Of a stretch of 64,000 bases of DNA, positions 1 through 9,323 are shown in pieces. The position numbers were made by a program, and so were the translations under genes. The stretch lies in contig BEDY01000001.1 of the NCBI GenBank assembly GCA_002335605.1, forward strand, positions 4,030,001 to 4,094,000. The letters run 5' to 3'. Positions within the stretch are counted from its first letter, which is position 1. Each line of letters starts with the position of its first letter. This DNA is from Prillingera fragicola. Its lineage: Eukaryota; Basidiomycota; Tremellomycetes; Trichosporonales; Trichosporonaceae. The notes below the pieces were generated by a model. It had not been told where the DNA came from. It saw nothing but the letters and a program-made list of their open reading frames with translations, and searched no databases.

Positions 1-441
1 GGCTGGACGTTGACACCCCAGACGGCGGGGTCAAGGTTGAAGGCCTTGAGGGCGCGCTCACGGGTGAGGTTCTCAAGGATGTCAATGTACTCGTTACCAC
101 CGTAGTAACGGGCACCGGGGAGACCCTCCGAGTACTTGTTGGTGAGCATGGAGCCGTTGGCCTCCATGACAGCAAGCGAGGTAAGGTTCTAGCAGCGTCA
201 GCGAGTGAAACAGGGTGGTCGAATCCGCAGCGGCTACTACTCACCTCCGAGGCAATGAGCTCGAGACCCGAGAACTGACGCCAGGTCTCCTTCTCAATGA
301 GGTCGTGGACCTCGGGGTCGGCGACCTCGAGGGACTCGTAGAGGCACTTGTTCTGAAAGCGATGGTTAGCACGGGCTATGACGAGGGTCGGCGGTGTGTG
401 CTACTCACAAAGTCCTGGGGGATGGGGATAGACGACGACAT
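1..441 (-). CDS. Serine hydroxymethyltransferase, 5' part only (cut by window edge)
   Basis: The PLP enzyme converts serine plus tetrahydrofolate to glycine plus 5,10-methylene-THF. Exons on the minus strand: 409-441, 245-352 and 1-188; both introns have GTGAGT donors and AG acceptors and keep frame. The spliced N-terminus reads [11 protein letters not shown], then a segment ending ELIASE, then [20 protein letters not shown] and [12 protein letters not shown], the highly conserved SHMT block that forms the folate and PLP pocket entrance. No arginine-rich presequence is present and the start lies close to the first conserved block, so I infer the cytosolic isoform (Shm2-like). The PLP lysine and C-terminal domain lie outside the window. 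Family assignment is firm; the compartment is inference. Confidence 0.93.
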
Positions 442-1717
442 CCTGACGAATGAGCGGAGGGGGGTAGCAGAAGAAGAGGTGAGGGTGGTGCGGAGGGGGG
501 CAGCGAGAGACCTCAAGATAGGCATTTATGGAAGATGTGTTGTGGGTAAAGAGAAAAAAAAAGTAGGAGGGGGAGGGAGTGGGTGGGTGTGGGACTGGGC
601 TGAGGGCTAAGGGATGCCGAATCAAAACGTGTCCTTGTACCGGGGGCGCAGCGGGGGCAGGGGCGCAACAGAGGTTGTACCGAGTCGGGCTCAATGACGA
701 AAATTAGATTCCGTGATTCAGAGTAGCGTGCTGAGGTGATGGTGTGGAAAAAAAAAAACCAAACCGAGCTCGAGCAGTTCCAACAGGTCGTGACGCGATG
801 CGTGGTTGTGCCTTAAACTCTAGTCAAAACGAGGGCGAGGCTTTGCACGGTGCAGATGGTGCAGTTTGATTGGGCAAACTGACAAGAGAGCGGGGTGGTC
901 GATTGCCAGAGACAAGCTGGACAGGGCAATTGCGATTGGGGAAACCAGAACAAAGTTTCGGTGCGAGCGTAGACTGGACGACGGGGGGCTGTCCTGCTGC
1001 TAGTATGACGAGATGCCGTAGTAAAGGTAGACGCTCGGTATTCTAGATTCAGAAGGTAGGTGCGAGGATCGACGCAGGACGACCAAGGGGACGCGATTAT
1101 GGCAGAAGGACGTTTGAACGATCTGCGAGAGAGACAGAGGGGGATGCTAGTGCCTATGCACAAACGTTACCTTGCCTTTTATCCTCACGACCAGTTGCTC
1201 CATGCATGCTCCCCACCGTTACGACCCCCAATGATAGCCGGCCAAGGATTCCAAGCTGAGCCTCGCGGACGGCATCCTTGGAAATAGTGTTGGATAATAA
1301 CCCAGCCATTGTCCAAACCTTGGAAAAGCGGCGGCTGGCGCCGGCCATGCCGTGTTGCATGCCGCACATGGTGGACACGCCGCCACCACATATTTCCAAA
1401 GCAAGCGTGCCCACCCTCCGGCCCGCTTGCAGCCACTTATCCAACGTCGGCACATCCGCGCGCGGAGCACGCCACCCTTGGAGAGAGGCGGCCGCTTCAG
1501 AGCCCACACATCGCGCACATCACAGATGCATTCGATGGGCAGGGCGCAGCTGATAATCGATCACAATCGATAGTCGCGTGGCACCCACGTGATTCATCCA
1601 CGTGTCAGAACGGAAGCAACTTGTGATGCAAAACAATGTTGGGTGGAGGTTGACGCGACTTGATCTCTACAACCACCATCCCACCGACCCTTCCACTTTA
1701 ACAGGCAATGCAGAGCA
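442..1717. other. Divergent intergenic region between SHMT and TOP3
   Basis: About 1.3 kb with no supported gene. It holds short A/T homopolymer runs near 555-560 and 747-757, two ATCGAT repeats near 1556-1572, and a pair of CACGTG boxes described separately. Open frames here (for example 813-1163 and 1154-1507) have no recognisable domains, overlap one another in several frames and are rich in Arg, Pro and Cys as expected of chance translation. Confidence 0.6.
1586..1604. promoter_or_regulatory. Paired CACGTG (E-box/Cbf1-type) sites upstream of TOP3
   Basis: Two CACGTG palindromes at 1586-1591 and 1599-1604, 13 bp start to start, about 115 bp upstream of the TOP3 ATG. CACGTG is the core site of fungal bHLH factors such as Cbf1; the spacing puts both on a similar face of the helix. 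Role in TOP3 or SHMT expression is inference. Confidence 0.4.
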
Positions 1718-4700
1718 ATGAGGGTGCTCTGCGTTGCGGAGAAGCCAAGCATTGCCAAAAGCATAACCGAGATCCTGGCAGGAGGTCAGTGGACTACGCG
1801 GGACGGCTGTCACAAGTACACGCGCAACTATGACTTTGCCTACCGCCTTCCTCCGCCGCTTGGTGATGGCTTCGACGCCGAGTTTACAGTTACAAGCGTT
1901 CTCGGACATCTCACAGGAAATGTAAGCTTTTGATTGTGCTCTCAATACCTGACTCGGTGGAGGACTTTAGCGACGAATACCGCACATGGAACTCGTGCGA
2001 CCCGTTCGATCTGTTCGAGGCCCCAATCAACACGTTCATTCAAAAGGTACGCCCTCCGGCAAGAGTCTCTCTAACACGCTACAGGATTTTAAACAGATTG
2101 AAAAGAATCTTCAACGCGAAGCACGGCGAGCTGATCTGCTCATGATCTGGACCGATTGTGACAGGGAAGGCGAGCACATTGGCTCTGAGATTATGTCAGT
2201 GTGCCGCAAAGTCAAACCCAATCTTCCCGTGAAGCGAGCGCGCTTCAGTGCCATTATTGCTGCGTAAGTGGGTATTGCCAGGGTGATGCTGATGTGTACA
2301 GGCAGATTCACCAGGCATGCAGACAAGCAGACAACCTCGATATGCGGCAGGCAGACGCCGTGGAGACTCGCATCAATCTGGACCTTCGCATTGGCGCTGC
2401 CTTCACCCGATACATGACTCGGCAGCTACAGACGCGTATTCCTGAGCTCTCTGAAAAGCTCATCAGCTACGGTACGTTGAAAGGGACCAAACTCTGCTGA
2501 TCGACAGGGCCGTGCCAGTTCCCGACACTGGGTTTCGTTGTCGATCAGTACAATCGTGTGCGCTCTTTCGTCCCAGAACCTTTCTGGTACATTTACGTGT
2601 CTTCGGAGCGCGAGAGTGACGAGGACGATGGCGAGCCAACGACTGTGACCTATAATTGGCGCCGAAATCACCTGTTTGATCTGCCTGTTGCCATGCTGCT
2701 GTATGAGCAGTGCATCGAACGGCCACTGGCAACTGTCGTCAAGGTCGAGACCAAGCCGACGAGTCGATGGAAGCCGCTGCCGCTGACAACAGTGGAATTG
2801 CAGCAGTCTGGATCACGACTCTTGAACATGACTCCAAAGCGAATCCTCGATCTGGCAGAGAAGTTGTATCAAAAGGGTTACCTCAGCTATCCCCGCACGG
2901 AGACAGATCAGTACGACAAGGACTTTGACTTTGACTCGCTCATTCGCAAGCAGACCTACGATAACACTTGGGGTACCTATGCTCAGAAGCTCCTGGATGG
3001 CTCATTTCAGAAGCCGCGCAATGGCAGGAAGAACGACAAGGCCCATCCTCCAATCCACCCCACCAACTCTGCCAACAATCTCGAGGCAGATGAGCGCCGG
3101 GTTTACGAACTTGTCACTCGCCGCTTCTTGGCATCCTGCTCTACCAATGCCGAAGGCAAGCAGACAACTGTGGAGATTGAGATTGCCGATGAATTCTTCT
3201 CGACCTCCGGCGTCGTCATTCTGCACCGCAACTACCTCGAGGTCTACCCATACGACAAGTGGTCCAGCAACCCCCTGCCAGACTTTCAAGAAGGGGAGCA
3301 ATTCATGCCCTCGGTATGTGAGCTGAAGGAGGGGACGACCACTGCGCCAAACCTCTTGACCGAGGCAGATCTTGTGGGTCTGATGGACCGTAATGGCATC
3401 GGCACCGACGCCACCATTGCCGAGCACATTGCCAAGATCATCGACCGCGAGTATGTCATCACCAAGCAGGAGTCTAGGATAAAGTACCTCGTTCCTTCCA
3501 CTCTGGGCATCGGGCTCGTAGAAGGCTACAATGCCATCGGGTTTGATCGATCGCTCAGCAAACCCCATCTGCGGCGCGAGGTAAATCCAAGGAGTGGTAC
3601 CGTGCTGACAACCAGACCGAGCACCGTATGCAACTCATTTGCGATGGGCAGCAACGGAAACGCGAAGTTCTCGACGCCAGCATCGAACAGTACAAAGAAG
3701 TTTACACGCGTGCACGCCAAGAATTTCAATCAGTTGTCGACTCTGTGCTCAACTATCTGCACGGCGACGGCGAGGAACAGGAAGCGCTGCGGGCGGCTGC
3801 ACGAGGTGGTCGCGGTGGTCGAGGGTCACGAGGGGGCCGAGGTGGACGAGGAGGAGGTGCTGCGCCGCCACGCGGCAACCGCTACGACGACGACGACGAT
3901 GATGACGATGATGGACCACCTGCCGGCGGTGCCGCTACCCGAGGTGGGCGAGCGGCTCGCGGAGCTCGAGGTGCTCGCGCAACTCGGGGGACCGGCACTC
4001 GCGGCCGTGGCCGGGGAGGCGCCACTGGAGAGTCTACGCGTGGAACGAAGAAGCGCAAGAATGCTCCTGCTGGTGATCAAGAATCCCCAGCATGCGGCTG
4101 CGGTGACCCTGCTGCGACGCGTACTGCTGGGCCGTCGTCTGCCAATCCTGGACGACAATTTTTCTGCTGTTCCAAGCCTCAAGGCGAGCAATGTGGCTTC
4201 TTTGTAAGTTGCTGTTTGTGGCCTGTGCTGACAGAGAGGAATGGGCCGACGACTCTGAATCTACGGGCAATGCTCAAGCCGGATCTTCTCGCGCACCTGC
4301 CAAACGCGCAAAGAGCTCAGCGAAGAGCTCATCGGGCACCAAGCGCTGCGAGTGTGGCCTAGAAGCCAAGTCGGTTACAGTCGCAAAGGAAGGGCCAAAC
4401 AAGGGCCGGCAGTTCTGGTATGTTGACACCATACTGGCGACACTGACTTTCAGGGCGTGTCCAAGCGGTCAGAAAGCCCAGTGCCGCTTCTTTGAGTGGG
4501 ATGACGACAACGAGGGGCCCGGAAGTGGTGGGGGAGGAGGCGGGCCGTCCCGAGCGTCCTCTAGTCGTGGGGGTGATGGCGGAGGCGGCAGCTCAACTGG
4601 TAAATCTTGGCGTTGAGTGATCTGACATCCTCAGCGTGTTACAAGTGTGGCGAGACGGGGCACTGGGCGAACCAGTGCACGAACGACGATGACGGTGCGC

Positions 4701-4876
4701 AGTCACGAGGAAGGAGTACTAGTACGCGTGGAGGCCGCAGCAAGCGAGGCGGGGCCAGCAGCGGCGGAGGCGGAGGGACATCAGGAGGTAAGCAAACCAG
4801 CGAAGTTGCGCTGACTCTAGACTGTTTCAAGTGTGGGCAGAGTGGTCATTGGGCTAGCAACTGCGACAACGAGTAG
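1718..4876 (+). CDS. TOP3: DNA topoisomerase III with RGG, GRF and CCHC zinc-finger tail
   Basis: Type IA topoisomerase that decatenates recombination intermediates with the RecQ helicase and Rmi1. Ten exons: 1718-1921, 1963-2046, 2085-2263, 2302-2471, 2508-3580, 3616-4203, 4239-4417, 4454-4599, 4635-4787, 4821-4876; 943 aa. The Toprim domain starts with VAEKPSIAKSI and has the acidic metal motif DCDREGE in exon 3. The catalytic tyrosine is about residue 340 in SYPRTETD, and the RNGIGTDATIAEH motif follows. The tail (from about residue 590) has RGG repeats, a run of nine Asp, two GRF-type zinc fingers (GRQFFCCS and GRQFW segments) and two CCHC knuckles (CYKCGETGHWANQC, CFKCGQSGHWASNC). The second exon is placed at GAC (1963) because this restores the conserved GHLTG-DFS junction. 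Confidence 0.95.
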
Positions 4877-5021
4877 ACTGGCGTATTATAGCATTAGAGA
4901 GTTAGCCAACCATGTTGTACGACCATCAAGGAAATGGTGATGAGCGATGCATATGCGTCCAACTAAAATGAATTGAGCTTTGCGTTTTGTTCGTACAAGT
5001 TACACTCTGTGATGCACCTCC

Positions 5022-7894
5022 TCACTCTTTCTTCGTCATGTCGGCCACAAGCGCCTTGAACTCCTCGAGATGCTCCTTGGGCATACCGTAAGTCTCCTTG
5101 CCCTGGACCGGGAAAGTGCGCGCCTTGACAGCAGCAACAAACCCGTCGACGGCCTTGCGGCTCTCTCGGCCAACAGGCGCAAACTCGCGCACAAACTTGG
5201 GTGCCTTTGGCGCCTCGTCGCCCTCGACGCCCATGTCGTAGGTTCCCATCATGTCAGTGAGCACAAGCACCTGGCCGCTGCATGCGGGACCGGCGCCGAT
5301 ACCGATCGTAGGGATGTTGACAGCCTCGGTGGCCGCCTTGCCGACCGAGGCTGGGATGGCTTCAAGGAGGAGCGAGAAGGCGCCAGCCTCCTCAAACTCC
5401 TTGGCTAGCGCCACCAGGTCGGCGCCTGCAATCGCATTGCGCGCCTGGGCGCGGTAGCCCATGCTGATGGCACGCTGGGGTTGGAGACCGATGTGCGGCA
5501 TGATGGGGATTCCAAAGTCTGCAAGGCGGCGGACGAGTGGGAGGATCTCGCGGCCGCCCTCAATCTTGATGCCGTCAGCGCCGCCTTCCTTGATCAGGCG
5601 GACGCAGGCTGCCATGCCAGCTGCGAGGCTCTCTTCAGCGTAGCCAAGGGGTAGGTCCACGAGAAGGAAGGATGAGCCAGAGCCACGCTTCACTGCCTTG
5701 GTGTGGTGGATCATCTCGTCGAGACTCAAGGGAACGGTGGTGGGGTAGCCCAGAGCGACCTGGGCGAGACTGTCGCCAACGAGGATAATGTCTATGCCGG
5801 AGCGAGAGCACAGGAGAGACGTCGGGTAGTCGTAAGCGGTGAGCACCGTGATGGGCTCGTCGGATTCACGCAGGGCCTGCAGAGCGGCGACCGTCACCTT
5901 GGGGCGGGCAGGAGCACCAGCCGCAGCTCCAGGCTCCTGGGGGGCGACTGACGAATGACGAGCAGAAGTGTGGAAGCCTCGCTTGCTGCGGTAATTACTT
6001 GTGACAACCATCACGTCTCCGCCCTCTGAAATCCTGGTGGTCGCGGTCGCGGACTTGACCTCGGACGGGAGTTCAACATCCAGATCGGTCTCAACGAGCT
6101 TGGCAGCAAGGTTGTGGGCGTTAAACTTGCGCATCAACTTCTCCAGGTCTTCGTCCGTCTCACTAATCGAGTCCTCCTCCACGGTGGGCGGGGTGAGCTT
6201 ACGCACACCACGGTCGCGTACGACGGGCGTGCCTTTGGGTGGGTGGGGGAAGAGATCACCCCAGGTCGACTTGCGCGCGTCGTAGTACGTCTGCTTGCCG
6301 TGGCTCCTGGCAAACGTCACACGTTGAATGTCACCGTCGGCAGTGCAAGCGTCCATCACCACGTGCCCACTACGCTTGAGAGGCGGAGCTACAAGTCGTG
6401 GCCACTTGTAGGCGTCGATACGCAGCTTCTCCTCCAGCTCGACAGGATTGGCGGATGGCGTGCGCACCGGTGCCTCCCCATCGGGAAACACGGTGGCCAT
6501 CTCCATCTCGCCTTCCCCTCCCTCGACCTCACGCAGCTCAGTGCGCGAGCTTGCAAGGTGAATAGCTTTGGCCTCCTCGTCACGCGCGACGCCACCCATA
6601 AGCGCCGCCTTGGCGAGGCGTGCCGACTTGCGCGAGATACGTCCACCGCGGGGACGGTTGCCTCGTGAGACGACAAGGTAGGTATAGCCAGTCGTCTCCT
6701 CGCCTCGGCTAGCATGCTTGGTCTTGCGGAGGAAAGGCGGGCGCTGGAGGCGCTGGGCGAAAGCGCAGGGCTCACGGCCCTCAGTACGAGGGCACGCTGC
6801 TTCATGAGGGCATGGTGCGATGATGTGGAGAGGGTTCTCTGGTGTGCTCTGTTCGAGCAGGAAGGTACGAGCCTCGTTCATGGCCGTCCACCCCTCGGGG
6901 CTCGAGTAGTCGACCAGGACGAGGTGCTCGGCACCTAGGTTGAGCATGTCGCGGAGCAGTGTCAGACGACCTGACTTCTTCGGCAGAGCAGACAGCGCAT
7001 ACGACGCCATAGCAACGCCAGGCTGGTCATGGAGCTCAACAAAGTTGATGTCACGGCGGAACTGGATGTCCTCGGTCAGAGGCTTGGTGAGGCGCTCGGC
7101 GAGAGCCAGGCCGTATCGTGTCCTGTGAACAAGGCAAGCACCCTCGACGCTCTCTGGGCCCAGTAGATCCGACGCCGCCCAGATTCCAGGACCGAGGCCG
7201 CCGGACAGCTCAAAAATCGGTCCCTCGATGCCACCAATGCGTGCCTCTAGCTCACCCAGAACATTCCGCATAACAGCGTACTGGGAAGGCAGGAACGCTG
7301 CTGCACGAGCAAGAGCGTGCTGGGGCATGTTACGACTGCTAGCCTTGTCCTTGGGCGGGGTGGGGTCGAGGAGCGACAGGTATGCGAATCGAACCTCGCG
7401 AGGGTTCTCACTCTCTGCGCGTGTGTGAATTTCCGCCACTCACGCGACATGTACAGTTACTCACCTGTGATGGCCTGCTGAATACCCTCGGCAAGCTTGG
7501 GAGGAAGCACGACCATGCCAATCCTCTTTGCGCCAAGCACAGCTGCCGGAGATCGCCGCTCGGCCCTGGGCTCCCAACCATCCGCCTCGGCTTCGGCGTC
7601 GGCTTCCTCCGGCTCGGCGCTGCGAGGAGCTACAGGTGAGATTTCGTCGTCGCGCACCTCGTACGAGCTTGCACTGGGTGATGACACTTTTGCACGCCCG
7701 CGCATCGCCATTTGCATGTCGCCAAGAAGGGCGTCGAACGATGGATCAAGCTCGGGCACAGGATGAGACGGTGGGATGACCGATGGGCGACTTGAGCTCG
7801 CCCTAGCATGAACCGCGAGTGGTGATGCATGTGATATGTGTGGGCAAACACTTTGTGACACCCTTGCCCGCATAAGGCTACGCGGGGCTAGCAT
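5022..7894 (-). CDS. Fusion: Rsm22-type mitoribosome assembly protein + ketopantoate hydroxymethyltransferase (PanB)
   Basis: Two exons, 7465-7894 and 5022-7414 (intron 7415-7464), give 940 aa without a stop. Residues 1-40 look like a mitochondrial presequence (MLAPRSLMRARVSQSV). About 140-550 match the Rsm22/METTL17 methyltransferase-like family: SAM-loop region LSGGLGPGIWAAS (about 213-225), cysteine motif CPHEAACP (about 345-352) and LQRPPFLRKTKH. These proteins aid small mitoribosomal subunit assembly. Residues about 647-940 are PanB, which makes ketopantoate from ketoisovalerate and methylene-THF: TAYDYPTS (669-676), metal Asp in VGDS (691), DLPLGY (Asp730), IKIEGG (Glu762) and LLLEAIP (Glu828). 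Between them lies RSKRGFHTSARHSS (619-632), a second presequence-like segment with its own Met at 612. Both halves look complete. Either the precursor is cleaved in mitochondria or an internal start also makes PanB alone. Confidence 0.9.
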
Positions 7895-8122
7895 GGTGCA
7901 GTGTTTGTGTAGAGTGCAAAAAAGCAGATGGATGGTGAATGTGACGATTCAGACATCTCCGGTTCAAAATAATAGAATGCATGCCGGGTGGCGCAAAAAT
8001 GGTAGCAATTTCAGGAACAGGAAACCACGTGGCAGGGTGGAGGTCCATCTCCTACGACTCACCACCGGCTGTTGTACTTCTCTTGTCTTCCTCTATCTCT
8101 CTCTCACTTTCAACACAACAAC

Positions 8123-9219
8123 ATGCCCCGCACACTGCATCGTGCAACCGGCTCCAACGCCGGGGGTGTGGCCCCAGAGGTGCACGTCATGGACTATCCC
8201 ACACTCAACCTGGGGTATCCCACAGCGTCCCGAAAGACTGTTCAGATTGTGGACCTGGACGTGCACATCTGGGGTCTCGAGGAGATTGCCCAGAGCAAGC
8301 TCCCTATCGCTGTAGTTGTGAGTGCCTTGAATTTCATTGGAGTTGCTTGTTTGCATGTGTGACGACCTGCACGCACTCGCGGGGCGCACCACTCACATAT
8401 ACCGTAGAAGCTCCAATACCGAAACCCGCTGACAGCCAGATCGCCTCACACGGTCGCTGTAACTCGGCAAAGAACATGGAGGCAATGGCGTCTGGCATTG
8501 TCGGCGAGGCAGGCGCTCTCGCCGCCGCAGGCGGTAGGCGAAAGACACGGGACCTGCTCGTCGTGACTCTCGACCACAGGAACCACGGCACGCGTCTCAA
8601 GCACCGCGATACCAACCTGTCGTACGAGAAGAATCCAAAGCACTTTGTCGACATGGCGGCCATGATTTATGGCTCGGCGCAAGACCAGAGCATGATCATG
8701 GATTTCTTGGCGGCCTACCTGTTCCCTAATGGCGAGCGCGAGATTGTCGAGTTTATGGCCACTGGCATCTCCCTCGGAGGCAACACGGTGTGGCGCATGC
8801 TCCGCATGGGTGAGATGACTTGGTCTTCCGCAAACTGACAGACAGACCCGCGCCTCCGCATCGCTGTTCCCATTATCGGCCTTCCCTTTGACTCCTTTGA
8901 GCCCTACCTCGGCGCCCGCGCCGAGTCTATGGGTCTCAACTTTGGCCCGCCAACCTACCCACCCTCGATGCGCCCCTACTTTGAGTCCCCCGAACCCACG
9001 GACGCGTACAAGGGCAAAAAGATCCTTTCCATTCATGGCGACGTCGACGAGCTCGTACCCTACCGCTTTGGCGAGGCCAAGATTGCATCTCTAGCTGCCG
9101 CCGCGCCAGCAGGCGACGTCGAGGTGTTTGTCCAAGAGAACCGCGGACATGTGTGTACCCCCGAAATGGTCAAGCGGACATCAGAGTGGTTCTGGCGCTG
9201 GGGGCTCAGTGAGGCTTAG
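8123..9219 (+). CDS. Alpha/beta hydrolase (esterase/dienelactone-hydrolase-like)
   Basis: Three exons (8123-8317, 8440-8809, 8846-9219), 312 aa. The spliced product has the alpha/beta-hydrolase plan: strand PIAVVIASHGR with an oxyanion-type HG motif, nucleophile elbow GISLGG, an acid loop in SIHGDVDELVPY, and a C-terminal His in NRGHVCTPE. The exon-2 acceptor at 8439 was chosen because it restores VVIASHGRCNSAKN in frame; the first intron is then 122 nt, longer than most here. No secretion signal or membrane segment is seen, so it is probably cytosolic. The substrate cannot be told from sequence. It is transcribed away from the Rsm22-PanB gene with 228 bp between start codons, so the two may share a promoter. 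Confidence 0.85.
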
Positions 9220-9323
9220 CGTGGACCCGGGAGACTGCGATGCATGCAATGCTAAAATAAAATCCAGCCACAACAGTACGTGCGAGGTGTGATGTCAGTG
9301 TGTAGGAAAAGTAGTAAAAAGAT

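Noticed and set aside
8446..9036. 196-codon minus-strand frame over the alpha/beta hydrolase
   Set aside because: Antisense shadow of a gene with intact catalytic motifs.
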